In this document: positions 8,690-17,551 of the stretch, piece after piece
Numbering within the stretch: position 1 is the stretch's first letter
Layout of the letters: each line of letters starts with the position of its first letter
Origin: SAR202 cluster bacterium bin87
Lineage (GTDB): Bacteria > Chloroflexota > Dehalococcoidia > Lucifugimonadales > UBA3495
DNA: 64,000 bases
NCBI GenBank assembly: GCA_002238825.1
Contig: MPNC01000001.1
Coordinates: forward strand, 496,001 to 560,000
Reading direction: 5' to 3'
The notes under the pieces: model-generated
The model's database searches: none
Told to the model about the DNA's origin: nothing
What the model saw: the letters and a program-made list of their open reading frames with translations, nothing else
Translations under genes and position numbers: made by a program

Positions 8690-11600
8690 CTACTCAGCTT
8701 CTCGCAGGACTTCCGGTGGGCGCAGCCGCCGCGCCACCACGCCGGCCAGTGTGATGGCCGCAATCGCCGCCACGACGAGACAGACGAACGTCGCGACCAG
8801 CCATGGGCCTTCAGCCACGAATATTATCGGCGGGGTGACGGCTCCTCCGGCTGCGTTGCCGGCCAACTCTCCCAGCGTCCAGCGCGCCAGTCCCCAACCA
8901 GCCAATCCGCCCACCACGATGCCCAGCACGCCAACCATTACCCGTTCCAATGCCAAACCGGCGATTCTTTGCCACTGAGGGATGCCCAGCGCCGCTCCCA
9001 CTGACATGTCGACCCGCTGCTCGCGTACGGCTACCGCCGCGTGGGCGCACAGGGCCAGGGCCACCGCCAGGGCCAGGGCGGCCAGGCCGATACCGGTCAG
9101 GGCGTCCCAGGCTCCGCCGGCCAATGGATTCCGCGTTGCGAGATCGACGGCGGCGTCGCGATCCCGGAGAAAGGACAGGCGGTAACCGACGTCCAGTATC
9201 TCGTCGGCCACCCGTTCACGGTCTGCGCCCTCAGCCACGTCGAACCACCACTCGTCCGGGGTGATGGGTTGCGCCCCCGGAGCCTGGTTCAACCAGGCCC
9301 GCAACTCGTGCACCGACACCACCACGAACGAGCGCCTGGCATCCAGCGTGGGGAAGTGATTGACGATGCCGGTGACCCGGGCGGGCACCACGTATCCATC
9401 CACAGTGATCCTCACCGTCTGGTCGGGGAGGAATCCGGGTCCGGCGAGGGCTGGCAACGGCAAAGGAGCGGGCGGGATCACGATACCCCGGGGGGACCGT
9501 CCCAGCGGCTCCTCCCATTTGATCGAGAGTCCGGTGTCACCGGTGTGTGCTGCTTCAGTGGTCCGTTCGGTGCGGTCCGGAACGTTTCCGGCCTGGGGCA
9601 ATGATACCCAGGGACCGATGTCCTCAAAGCCCTCGATCACCTCGCCCGACGGCGGGTGATTCGGCCCGTATACCGTGATGCTGTCAAAGGAGAGGCCGCC
9701 GGGGGGCGTCCGCGCGAACGAGTCTCCGGAGATGTAAAGCGCAACCGTTCGCCAGGTGTCATCGGCGGCGGCGGTGGCGCTCTCCTCGGGCAGCAGCGCC
9801 GTCAGGTGGTGCCACCCCGTCTGGTGTTGGCTCAGCATTCCCAATTCGAGGTTGCGGTAAAAACCACGGTCGCTTCCTATGCGGAGCCACAGGCGGTAGC
9901 TGGGCAACGGCACCGAGGCGCCAACCGTCGGCGCGTCGTCGCGCCGGACCCAAACGCCGATTTCCTCTGTGCCCTGGGGGATCTCGATTCCGGCGGTTTC
10001 GGGGGAAAGGGTCCGTCGCAGCGGCGCGGACAGCGTGTCCAGAGGAGTGGGCTCCCCGTCGACGAAGTCGTCGCGCCACCAGGAGACCTGTCCGATGGTC
10101 AGAGGATCAACGCCCAACACGGTACCGCGCTGGAACGGCCCATCGATGAACCCGACCGGCTCCCGAATTATCGGGGACACGGCTTCAACTCCGTCAATCG
10201 CCTTGAGTTGATCGATGCGCTGCTGCTCGGTGCGCCCGATGAAGCTCGTCCCGCCCAGCGTGATGTCGCCCCCGACGCCGTGGTTTGCCTGGTCTGCTTC
10301 GCTGCGCGCCAGGGTGGTCTGAAAAGTTCCGGCGAACACTCCCAGAGCCGCTGCCAGGGTCACGACAACGGTTAATGACGCGTAGGGAAGCGGATGGCGG
10401 GCCATTCGCCGCAGCGACAGGCTTACCCACGCCGGGGCCAGTTGCCGGGACAACCACGCGGTTCCGGTCATCAGCCACGGCAGGGCGCGCAGCAACAGGA
10501 AAGCCAGGGTCAGCAGAGCCGCAGAGGGCGCCAACAGCAGCGAAGGATCCAGTTGCGGCCCGCGGCCGGCGAGTTCTGCTTCCACGAAGCCGCCCCGTTG
10601 CCGGATCTGCCACACCAGGACTACCAAGGCGACCACCGCGATCACGTCGATATAGTAACGCTGCAACCAGGGGGCGGACGGCGGGCGGGCCCGCGATCGC
10701 AGGAAATCGAGGATCCCGAGACGCGCCAGGCTTCCGCCGGCAACGGTCAGGACCGCCAGGCTCAGCAGCCCTCCGATCGCTCCCATGGCGTACATCTCCC
10801 ACGACAGGGATACCTCGAGAGGAGCCTCGCCGGCGCCGACGCGTGCCGCCGGGTTGATCGTTTCCACCAGCAGCAGGCTCCCGATTCCCCAGGCCAGCAG
10901 CGGCCCGATCAGGGTCGCCACGACCACGATCAGCCCCTCGCCCAGTGCGAGCAGGCCACCCACCTGGCCGATGCTCGCGCCCCGGCTGCGCAGCATTGAG
11001 GATTCGGCGGATCGAGCGCCGGCCAGCAGTCCGACGGCGAGGGCCAGGAAATACAGTATGACCACCACCACCAGGGAAATGAACAGGATCAACGGTGCCC
11101 GCGCCAGCGTGAGTTCCCTTTGGTATGTGGCCAGCACTCCCGTGTTGCGGCTGTTCTCCAATCCGGTCAACACGTACGACCTCGGGAAACGGCTGTTGAT
11201 ATCCGTCTCCAACGCGGTCAGGTCATCACGGGTTTGTTGCACTGTGGGGGAGGTGATGACGTCGGGGTTGACGTAAATGAACCAGCCGTAGTCACCCACC
11301 AGGGTTGGGAAAGGTTTGCCAATCCCGTCAAAGAAAGCCTGCTCGTTGACGAAAATGGGCGCCACGGGCCGTCCTTCCCAGTCGCCCATCCTGAAGTAGT
11401 CGGCGGAGCCCATCCAGTACTCTTCGCGCGGGTCGATGGGTTCGGCGATCCCGACAATCTCGATCCCGATGTATTCGGGCGGATCGTCGTCGTTTCCCGG
11501 GAACACCACCAGCCAGGCTTCTTTGCCGACCCCCCATCCCATGAGTCGGGAAGTGTCCAAACCCAGCACTCCCTCTATCCGGGGGCACCCGTCGGAAAGG

Positions 11601-12118
11601 TTGACGCAGGCCCCCGGGTCATTGCCCACCGTTGGGGTCGGCCAACGACCTTCCACCAGGCGGGAGTGGGCAGCAAACTCCGTAACGAAAAATGGCCGGC
11701 CCAGCGGGACGTCTACGATCCCGAACGGCGCGCCCACCTGGACGAAAGGCAGCGTGGGCAGCATCTTGGCGTAACGTTCTTGGCCCCGGCGCAGATAGGC
11801 GACGTCATCGTCGATGATCTGCTCGATATCGGTGCGCAGCGACGCGTGGTCTTCGGGACCAAGCGGACGGTTGCGCACTACGATCTGGGTGTTGATCACG
11901 GTGGGGGACGTAACCGCCAGCGAGTGCCGCAGGCCGGCCTCGGCCAGTCCCTGCGAATACATCGCGCCCAGCGCCATGATCGTCACCGCCGCCAGAACGC
12001 CGAAGGCGGTGACGGCCAACAACCCCCAAGCGGAACGTATCCGCCGGGGCAGCAACCACAGCAGCAGGGCAAAATTACGGGTCAAGGCGTGTTGCTCCAG
12101 GGCGAACGCCAACGCCAA
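8690..12118 (-). CDS. Large FtsX-like ABC transporter permease (first of tandem pair)
   Basis: 1142-residue paralogue of the following permease with the same plan: an N-terminal helix near residues 25-55 (IRSAWGLLAVTAFGVLAAVTIMAL), a long extracytoplasmic domain, a helix bundle at about 350-480 with ARSAESSMLRSRGASIGQV, a second extracytoplasmic region, and a C-terminal bundle with VREQRVDMSVGAALGIPQWQRIAGLALERVMVGV. The ABC3-type permease fold couples to a cytoplasmic MacB/LolD-type ATPase. The neighbouring gene upstream is a flavin monooxygenase rather than an ATPase. Tandem duplication followed by divergence gives a probable obligate pair. The substrate is unknown. Confidence 0.85.
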   Translation of the reverse strand: MALAFALEQHALTRNFALLLWLLPRRIRSAWGLLAVTAFGVLAAVTIMALGAMYSQGLAEAGLRHSLAVTSPTVINTQIVVRNRPLGPEDHASLRTDIEQIIDDDVAYLRRGQERYAKMLPTLPFVQVGAPFGIVDVPLGRPFFVTEFAAHSRLVEGRWPTPTVGNDPGACVNLSDGCPRIEGVLGLDTSRLMGWGVGKEAWLVVFPGNDDDPPEYIGIEIVGIAEPIDPREEYWMGSADYFRMGDWEGRPVAPIFVNEQAFFDGIGKPFPTLVGDYGWFIYVNPDVITSPTVQQTRDDLTALETDINSRFPRSYVLTGLENSRNTGVLATYQRELTLARAPLILFISLVVVVILYFLALAVGLLAGARSAESSMLRSRGASIGQVGGLLALGEGLIVVVATLIGPLLAWGIGSLLLVETINPAARVGAGEAPLEVSLSWEMYAMGAIGGLLSLAVLTVAGGSLARLGILDFLRSRARPPSAPWLQRYYIDVIAVVALVVLVWQIRQRGGFVEAELAGRGPQLDPSLLLAPSAALLTLAFLLLRALPWLMTGTAWLSRQLAPAWVSLSLRRMARHPLPYASLTVVVTLAAALGVFAGTFQTTLARSEADQANHGVGGDITLGGTSFIGRTEQQRIDQLKAIDGVEAVSPIIREPVGFIDGPFQRGTVLGVDPLTIGQVSWWRDDFVDGEPTPLDTLSAPLRRTLSPETAGIEIPQGTEEIGVWVRRDDAPTVGASVPLPSYRLWLRIGSDRGFYRNLELGMLSQHQTGWHHLTALLPEESATAAADDTWRTVALYISGDSFARTPPGGLSFDSITVYGPNHPPSGEVIEGFEDIGPWVSLPQAGNVPDRTERTTEAAHTGDTGLSIKWEEPLGRSPRGIVIPPAPLPLPALAGPGFLPDQTVRITVDGYVVPARVTGIVNHFPTLDARRSFVVVSVHELRAWLNQAPGAQPITPDEWWFDVAEGADRERVADEILDVGYRLSFLRDRDAAVDLATRNPLAGGAWDALTGIGLAALALAVALALCAHAAVAVREQRVDMSVGAALGIPQWQRIAGLALERVMVGVLGIVVGGLAGWGLARWTLGELAGNAAGGAVTPPIIFVAEGPWLVATFVCLVVAAIAAITLAGVVARRLRPPEVLREAE

Positions 12119-12146
12119 CGAGTATCTGCGATCACCGGTTTAGCGA

Positions 12147-13262
12147 TCACCGGTTTTCGGTCGCCACGCGCTCGCGTAGCAACGGCAGCAGTTCGTCGGC
12201 CGCCCGCCGGCACTCCTCCACATGGGGAAAGCCGCTGAGGATGAACTCGTCGATGCCCAACCGCCAGTAGTCCAGCAGTTCGTCCGCCACCTGTTCCGGA
12301 GTGCCCACCAGCGCGCTGCCGCAATTTACCCGGACCTCCGAAAGGCCGTTCCACAGGTGGGGCCCCAATCGGTGGTCTTCCGCTTCCCGGGCCTGTGCCT
12401 GCTGCCCCACCATGGGCGTGCCGACTATAGCCGACTGCCGCTGCGCCTTGACCTCCGGGGCGGCGTCGGCGATGAGCCTCTGCGCCGCTTGCCAGGCCTC
12501 GTCCTCTTGATCCCGTATCACCAGGTGAGTGCGCAACCCGAGAGTGAGCGGTCGACCCGTGCCGGAAAATTGCTGTTTCAGGTCGGACACGCGCTGAGCG
12601 GTGTCTTCCAATGGCTCGATCCAGCCCAGGTGCACGTCCGCCTGGCGGGCGGAGAGCCCCAGGGCTCGCGGCGACGCGCCACCCAGGTAGAACTTGGGAG
12701 CGTCCTGACCCGGGGCCGGCGCGCAGTACGCGTCGGCAAGCTGGTAGAAATCGCCGGTGTAGGTCACCGGCTGGGGGTCTTGCCACAGGGCGCGGCAGGC
12801 CTGGATGAACTCCTCCGCTCTTTCATAGCGCGTCGCATGGTCGCTGACCTCGCCCACTCGTTCAAAGTCGTTCTGGATCCCCCCAGGCACGATGTTGATG
12901 TCCAGGCGACCCCCGGATATCTGGTGCAACGCGGCTGCCATCTGGGCAAACAGACCGAGGGCGATGAACCCGGGTCGCACCGCCACCAGGAAGCGTATTC
13001 TGGAGGTCACCGCCGCCAGCGCCGTGGCCGTCGTCCACGTCTCCGCCAGAGGAGCGTCCTCCGAGAATAGCCCGTTGGCGAAACGGGTGGGAATCAGCAT
13101 CGAATAGAAACCGCACTGCTCCGCGGTTTCCGCCACCTCGCGCAGGTAATCGAATGTCGGCGGGCGGTCGGCGCGGACTGTACCCGCGCGCGCGCCATCT
13201 CCGTCGATGGGGACAAACCAGTCAAAACGCGGTTCCGGACGTCGTCCGTTGCTAGTGGCCAT
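12147..13262 (-). CDS. LLM-class flavin-dependent monooxygenase (SsuD-like)
   Basis: 371-residue TIM-barrel flavoprotein of the bacterial luciferase-like superfamily, closest in look to alkanesulfonate monooxygenase. Recognisable blocks are the N-terminal FDWFVPIDGDG, LREVAETAEQCGFYSMLIPT, the central LAAVTSRIRFLVAVRPG and FAQMAAALHQISGGRLDINIVPGG, ERAEEFIQACRALW and the C-terminal LVGTPEQVADELLDYWRLGIDEFILSGFPHVEE. The family uses FMNH2 from a separate reductase plus O2 to cleave C-S bonds or hydroxylate; no reductase gene is adjacent. A 15-base direct repeat (gcgatcaccggttt) straddles its stop codon. Confidence 0.85.
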   Translation of the reverse strand: MATSNGRRPEPRFDWFVPIDGDGARAGTVRADRPPTFDYLREVAETAEQCGFYSMLIPTRFANGLFSEDAPLAETWTTATALAAVTSRIRFLVAVRPGFIALGLFAQMAAALHQISGGRLDINIVPGGIQNDFERVGEVSDHATRYERAEEFIQACRALWQDPQPVTYTGDFYQLADAYCAPAPGQDAPKFYLGGASPRALGLSARQADVHLGWIEPLEDTAQRVSDLKQQFSGTGRPLTLGLRTHLVIRDQEDEAWQAAQRLIADAAPEVKAQRQSAIVGTPMVGQQAQAREAEDHRLGPHLWNGLSEVRVNCGSALVGTPEQVADELLDYWRLGIDEFILSGFPHVEECRRAADELLPLLRERVATENR

Positions 13263-13352
13263 ACTTCACCGGTCAAATTTACAGGATGGATCAGACAACG
13301 CCGCACATCCTACAAGTTACGTTCACGGATGGTCAATTTGTACAGCAGGTCC

Positions 13353-13497
13353 CAGGGCCTTTCCAAAGTCATTGTGAGGAGCGGAGCGACGTGGCAATCC
13401 CGTCGATGCGACAAGGCTTTCCCGTACGAGTCATGTTCCCGGAGCTAGATTGCCGCGCTGCGCTCACGATGACAAAAGCTACTTTGGAAAGGCCCTG
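13353..13497. mobile_element. MITE-like element, 17-bp terminal inverted repeats, GAGCG core
   Basis: A 145-bp non-coding element. Its ends are perfect 17-bp inverted repeats: cagggcctttccaaagt at 13353-13369 and its reverse complement at 13481-13497. Inside, the two arms of an imperfect palindrome (tcattgtgaggagcggagcg and its counterpart ending gctcacgatgac) can fold into a long hairpin. No direct repeat is visible at the borders, so the insertion is probably old. It sits 11 bases downstream of the CtaG-like gene and might act as its terminator. Its ends match those of the 33989 element at 15 of 17 bases while its core matches the elements near 43 and 49.7 kb. Confidence 0.75.
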
Positions 13498-13508
13498 CAA
13501 CACCGCGT

Positions 13509-14522
13509 CTAGGCCTCGGGCCGGTCGGGCCCGACGGCGTCGTCGGCTTCCCCATCGACAACGGGCTGTGGCATGGGCGGGTTCGGATTCGCTTCCATCT
13601 CGCGCTGGTACCACATGAACATCACGATCCCGGCGGACAGGATGCTCATCATGTCGCCCGGAACCCACAGGAGGAGGCCGCCGAATCGCTGGTCGTCCAA
13701 ATGGGAGAACCCTTCCCAGGGTCGGGGGAGGTCCTGGTACGCCGTATAAATCAGCTCTTCCTGGAAGGTTATGCCCGCTCCCAGCAGTGTGTTGGGGAGC
13801 ACGATCAGGCCCAGGTAGAGCACGCGCAGCCCGTAGTGCAGCCGCGAACGGTGCGGCTTGGGGTCGATCACGATCCACCAGAACAGAAACCCGCTGGTCA
13901 GCATCGTGCCGTGCATCAGTTCGTGCACCCAGTCGTTGTGCACCGCCAGGTTGTGCGGCCCCGGCGCTTGCCAGATAAAGAGCAGAGCGAGGAAGGTGAC
14001 TGTGGTGAGCACCGGGTTCGTGATCTTGCCGTAGACCCACCGGGCCAGCGGTGAGCGCACCAGCCGCCGGACGATGTGCTGCCGGGCCCACGTCGGCATT
14101 CCGCGCAGCATGGGCGTTAGCGGCGCGCCGAGCAGGATGAGCAGCGGGCCCACCATGCGAACCATCAGGTGTTGCACCTGGTGAACGGAGAAATAGTGCT
14201 CGGCCAGAGGTTCGATGGGCGATTGCAGCGCGGCGAAGAGCACCAGGATGCCGGCGAAGAAACAGCCCTTCTGCCACGCGTTGACGCGATGCGTCGGGTT
14301 GGGCCAGTTGTTCAGGCCGTTTACATACAGGTAGACCGCTCCCATCAGGAACAGGCTGGGCACCGGATTTGTGATGAAACCCCACGCCGTCGCCGGCGTC
14401 TGGCCCGGCGGGATGCCCTGGTGTGCGGACGCGATGCCGACGTTCAGGGCGAGGCCGGCCAATGCGGCGGCCGCGGCTCCAACGGCCCAGAGGCTCCAGC
14501 GATGGCCAAAAAACGTGGTCAT
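13509..14522 (-). CDS. ctaG: CtaG-like cytochrome c oxidase assembly membrane protein
   Basis: 337-residue polytopic protein of the caa3-type CtaG family, linked to assembly of the Cu centres of heme-copper oxidases. About seven to eight helices are visible, with family hallmarks FSVHQVQHLMVRMVGPLLILLGAPLTP, VHNDWVHELMHGTMLTSGFLFWW and the C-terminal GDMMSILSAGIVMFMWYQRE. Conserved His residues in HQVQHLM and VHELMH are candidate copper ligands. The ATG at 14522 overlaps the preceding TGA by four bases (ATGA), so it is coupled to the membrane-anchored protein upstream. No cytochrome oxidase subunit gene lies in the window. Confidence 0.75.
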   Translation of the reverse strand: MTTFFGHRWSLWAVGAAAAALAGLALNVGIASAHQGIPPGQTPATAWGFITNPVPSLFLMGAVYLYVNGLNNWPNPTHRVNAWQKGCFFAGILVLFAALQSPIEPLAEHYFSVHQVQHLMVRMVGPLLILLGAPLTPMLRGMPTWARQHIVRRLVRSPLARWVYGKITNPVLTTVTFLALLFIWQAPGPHNLAVHNDWVHELMHGTMLTSGFLFWWIVIDPKPHRSRLHYGLRVLYLGLIVLPNTLLGAGITFQEELIYTAYQDLPRPWEGFSHLDDQRFGGLLLWVPGDMMSILSAGIVMFMWYQREMEANPNPPMPQPVVDGEADDAVGPDRPEA

Positions 14523-15091
14523 GGCGATCCGTCCCCGCGCGCCGCTGCCCGCGCCTTCTGGTTCTGGCGCACCCTCCACGTCAGGTAGCCGGCGCCAATG
14601 AACAATATGACCGCTACGCCGATGAAAACCAAACCCGCCGCCGAGTCCGAGGTGGGCGTGGGGACGTCAAACACAAATCCGTCGGCCCCGTAAGATCCGC
14701 CGGAGGGCGGTTCGATCAGGATGGTGGTTTCCCACCTTCCGGGGTCGAACTGCAGGGTGGCCGTATAGAGTCCCGCAACGTTCGGGCTAAGCGCGATGTT
14801 CTCCCCGGTTTCATCGCTTTCGCTCCACGTGGTGAGCACCGACACCGTCAAGTCCTCTGCGGGCGTTCCGGTTGCGGTCTCGGCAATGCGGATGAAGAAC
14901 TGCACCGATTGTAGGGAAGGCAGCGTCTGAGCGTCGACCACCACAGTGTAGGGTCCGGCGACCGATTCGTTGCGCCGGGAATCCTGCCCGACGATGTCCT
15001 GGCCCTCCACGGCGTAAGCGAACCCCGACCACAAAGCCACCACGACGGCCAGGGTCAGGACGGGCGATATCAAACTGCGAATCAGCGTCAT
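14519..15091 (-). CDS. Secreted/membrane-anchored beta-rich protein, possibly YtkA/CopC-like
   Basis: 190-residue protein beginning MTLIRSLISPVLTLAVVVALW, a signal peptide with an AYA-VEG cleavage region. The exported part is beta-rich, with strands around VQFFIRIAET, LTVSVLTTW, GLYTATLQFDPGRWETTILIE and a proline/glycine-rich tail. A single C-terminal helix (AGLVFIGVAVILFIGAGYLTW) anchors it, followed by a short basic tail. Pairing with a CtaG-like gene suggests a role in copper delivery or oxidase maturation. An in-frame ATG 15 codons upstream is rejected because it falls inside a terminator-like hairpin at 15107-15134. Confidence 0.6.
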   Translation of the reverse strand: MTLIRSLISPVLTLAVVVALWSGFAYAVEGQDIVGQDSRRNESVAGPYTVVVDAQTLPSLQSVQFFIRIAETATGTPAEDLTVSVLTTWSESDETGENIALSPNVAGLYTATLQFDPGRWETTILIEPPSGGSYGADGFVFDVPTPTSDSAAGLVFIGVAVILFIGAGYLTWRVRQNQKARAAARGDGSP

Positions 15092-15106
15092 AGGCCACCA
15101 AAATTT

Positions 15107-15134
15107 GGAGGAGCGAACCGGCGTCCGCTCCTCC
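15107..15134 (-). terminator. Hairpin terminator after the 15163-15822 gene
   Basis: A perfect 9-bp stem (ggaggagcg at 15107-15115, cgctcctcc at 15126-15134) has a 10-base loop and, on the minus strand, is followed by AAATTTT. It lies just downstream of the minus-strand EthD-like gene and ahead of the exported-protein gene. It therefore separates two transcripts and helps decide the start of the latter. Confidence 0.55.
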
Positions 15135-15162
15135 ATTTTACGCTACAGAACGTGCGGCTCCG

Positions 15163-15822
15163 TTACAGTTGGAAAGTCTTGCGCCAAATTCCCGGCGAGC
15201 CCGCAGCGTGGGTCATTACGTCGCGCATGCGGCCGTTGTCCGGGTGAGCCTCCCGTTGCTCGAGCCAGGGGGCGGTGGAAGACACCTCGGGGTTGGCGAA
15301 TTCGTACACCGTGGCATAGGCCGGTTCACCGCGCACCGACTTCCACCGCCGTCCACGAATGCATCCTGGAACCTTCTCGTAATTCGGCACGTAGACGGTC
15401 GAGTACCAGTTGTTCCACTCCGCATCGCTCGCTGCGGGCACGTCCATCCGTCCAATCTGCAAAGCGGGGGACATGTCGGCGTTGGCCAGTTCGTCGCTCA
15501 GCTCCGTGGGGTGGATCATCTGGTAGACGTTGTTGATGACGGTGGTCGCCACCGCGCGGGGGCCGACCTTCTGGCCCCAGGGCGTGGGCGGCCGGTTCTT
15601 GAACGCGTCCGTATTGATCACGTCGGCGGATTCCAGCTCGTACATCGCCAGGTGCTTGGGGCCGCTGCTGGTGGCCTCGTACCGGGCGGCGTTCAGGACT
15701 CCGGGCACTGACAGGAGCTCCTGCAGGTGCTCGGTGTTGTACCACTGGTTGAACTCTTCCTCGACGTCGGCAGGAACTTCGCACCAGACCATCATCAGGC
15801 CGGTGCCGCGTTTCTTGGGCAT
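15163..15822 (-). CDS. EthD/DUF-like protein with two ferredoxin-like repeats
   Basis: 219-residue cytoplasmic protein composed of two similar halves. The first contains MVWCEVPADVEEEFNQWYNTEHL and LSVPGVLNAARYEA; the second repeats the plan as IGRMDVPAASDAEWNNWYSTVYVPNYEKVPGCIRGRRW. The pattern (strand, E/W-N-x-WYxxxH/Y helix, PGxxxxxR strand) is that of dimeric alpha/beta-barrel (Dabb/EthD-like) domains fused in tandem. The ATG at 15822 has a good ribosome site (aaggag) and is preferred over an upstream start. Such proteins often occur with catabolic enzymes, but no specific reaction is supported. Confidence 0.65.
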   Translation of the reverse strand: MPKKRGTGLMMVWCEVPADVEEEFNQWYNTEHLQELLSVPGVLNAARYEATSSGPKHLAMYELESADVINTDAFKNRPPTPWGQKVGPRAVATTVINNVYQMIHPTELSDELANADMSPALQIGRMDVPAASDAEWNNWYSTVYVPNYEKVPGCIRGRRWKSVRGEPAYATVYEFANPEVSSTAPWLEQREAHPDNGRMRDVMTHAAGSPGIWRKTFQL

Positions 15823-16012
15823 GGTGGCTCTCCTTGATCTTGAGTTCGTGAGCACGGATTTGGGCTAAGTCTAACATAGCCCCCACCGGCTTTCGTAACT
15901 CGAAACACCGCGAACACATCCGCCGATGGCGCCCGGCCTTGCGATGTCAGCAGCAGAGCCATGAGGCCGCTGTGATAACATTGCCGCCACCCTCACGGTT
16001 CCTGCGTTTACC

Positions 16013-17218
16013 ATGACCTATTCCCTGCTCTCCGGCCTGCGCGTCCTCGAAATCGGCTCCATGATTTCCGCGCCCTATTGCGGCAAATTGCTCGCCGACG
16101 CCGGCGCCAGCGTAGTCAAGATAGAGCCGCCGGGCCTGGGCGAGGACGCCCGGCGCTACGGCCCGTGGCCGGACGATGTGCCCCATCCCGAACGCAGCGG
16201 GCTCTACCTGTACCTGAACACCAACAAAGAGGGCATCACCGCGAATCTCGATACGCCGACGGGTCGCGCAATTCTCCGTGAGCTGTCAACAAAATCCGAC
16301 GTGGTGGTCCACAACGTTCCGCCCGCCGACATGGACCGATTGGGGTTGGATTACGACGTCCTTGCCGGTGGAAATCCGCAACTCGTTATGGCCAGCATCA
16401 GCCCGTGGGGTCTGTCAGGTCCGTGGCGTGACTACAAGGCCTACGACATCAACCTGGCCGCCGCCGGAGGAATCTGCGAGGGGCTGGGAGCAGCCGACCG
16501 GGAGCCGTTGACCTTCGGCACCCCGGAGGTCGGATACTTCGCCGGCATGGCCGCGGCTTCGTCCATCGTCATGGCGTTGCTCGGTCGGGAAACCCACGGC
16601 GGCCAGCACATCGATATTGCCGAAGCCGAAACCATGGCCGGCCTTTACAACGGCCCGGAAGCCCTGATGGCCGTTTACGAGTGGCGCGTTACCCGGCGCA
16701 CCGGTCATCACGCCCTTGATTTCCCGTATCCCAACTGCATTCTGCGGTGCAAGGACGGCCACATCTTCGTCGGTTCGCCTGAGGGCCGGCAGTGGCGGCG
16801 TCTCATGGAGATCATGGGCAACCCCGACTGGTCACAGGAACAGCGCTTCCGCAACCGCACCGCCATGAACAACCTCTACGCCGACGAGGTGGACGGGTAC
16901 GTGGAGGCCTGGCTGGCTGACTACACCAAGGCCGAACTGTTGGAAATCGCGCTGGAGAACCGCATCCCTCTGGCGCCCGTGCGCACCTACGAAGAAGTGC
17001 GGTCTGATCCGTCGCTGGCTGACCTGTTCGTCGTGATCGAACGCGATGACACCGGCCCGGTGGCTTACCCCGGAACGCCTTACCGATTGCCCGCAATGGA
17101 CGCATCCAACCCCAGACCTGCGCCCACGTTGGGCCAACACAATCGAGCCATTCTCTGCGATGAACTGGGATACTCAGCCGCGGATCTGGTGAAGCTGTAC
17201 CAGACCGGGATCATCTGA
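16013..17218 (+). CDS. CaiB/BaiF family CoA-transferase-like protein lacking the usual catalytic Asp
   Basis: 401-residue class III CoA-transferase homologue: LRVLEIGSMISAPYCGKLLADAGASVVKIEPPG at the N-terminus, NTNKEGITANLDTPTGRAIL, SDVVVHNVPPADMDRLGLDY, ISPWGLSGPWRDYKAYD and a C-terminal APTLGQHNRAIL. At the position where CaiB and formyl-CoA transferase carry the aspartate nucleophile (TADYFSGL type motif), this protein reads PEVGYFAGM, with Gly at residue 174. If the by-eye alignment is right, it cannot form the aspartyl-CoA intermediate and may be a non-catalytic partner of a heteromeric transferase. It lies upstream of another family member at 17552. Confidence 0.8.
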   Translation: MTYSLLSGLRVLEIGSMISAPYCGKLLADAGASVVKIEPPGLGEDARRYGPWPDDVPHPERSGLYLYLNTNKEGITANLDTPTGRAILRELSTKSDVVVHNVPPADMDRLGLDYDVLAGGNPQLVMASISPWGLSGPWRDYKAYDINLAAAGGICEGLGAADREPLTFGTPEVGYFAGMAAASSIVMALLGRETHGGQHIDIAEAETMAGLYNGPEALMAVYEWRVTRRTGHHALDFPYPNCILRCKDGHIFVGSPEGRQWRRLMEIMGNPDWSQEQRFRNRTAMNNLYADEVDGYVEAWLADYTKAELLEIALENRIPLAPVRTYEEVRSDPSLADLFVVIERDDTGPVAYPGTPYRLPAMDASNPRPAPTLGQHNRAILCDELGYSAADLVKLYQTGII

Positions 17219-17281
17219 GCGCCAACGTCAGCGTGGCGTCCCGCGCACGCGGCGATCGCTGCCTTCTCTCATCCATCCACC

Positions 17282-17542
17282 ATGCTGATCCGAATTGTGA
17301 TTGCTTGTGTGGTGGTTTTCCTGGGCAGTTGCCTGATCGCCCGGCAAATCGCGATCCGGAAGAACCACCGTCCGGACGTCATAATCATTGCCGGTATCAT
17401 CGTCGGAGCCATTTGCTTTGGACTGCTCTGGACACTGAGCCTGGTCTACGGCGGCGGATACACGAAAGTCGCTGCGGGAGCGCTGCTGTCGGTCATGCCG
17501 GCGGTTGCCGCATGGATCGTGCCGCCTCGCGAACAAAAGTAA
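17282..17542 (+). CDS. Small membrane protein, unknown
   Basis: 86-residue protein with three hydrophobic stretches (residues about 2-22, 34-57 and 62-80) separated by a short basic loop RQIAIRKNHRP. It sits between two CaiB/BaiF genes on the same strand, ten bases before the second one, so it is likely co-transcribed. No family is recognised. A small integral membrane protein in a CoA-thioester cluster might help substrate entry, but this is a guess. Confidence 0.55.
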   Translation: MLIRIVIACVVVFLGSCLIARQIAIRKNHRPDVIIIAGIIVGAICFGLLWTLSLVYGGGYTKVAAGALLSVMPAVAAWIVPPREQK

Positions 17543-17551
17543 GAGTGCAAT

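Noticed and set aside
15092-15136. Upstream start for the exported protein at 15136
   Set aside because: It would place the N-terminus inside a perfect terminator hairpin; the ATG at 15091 starts a normal signal peptide.
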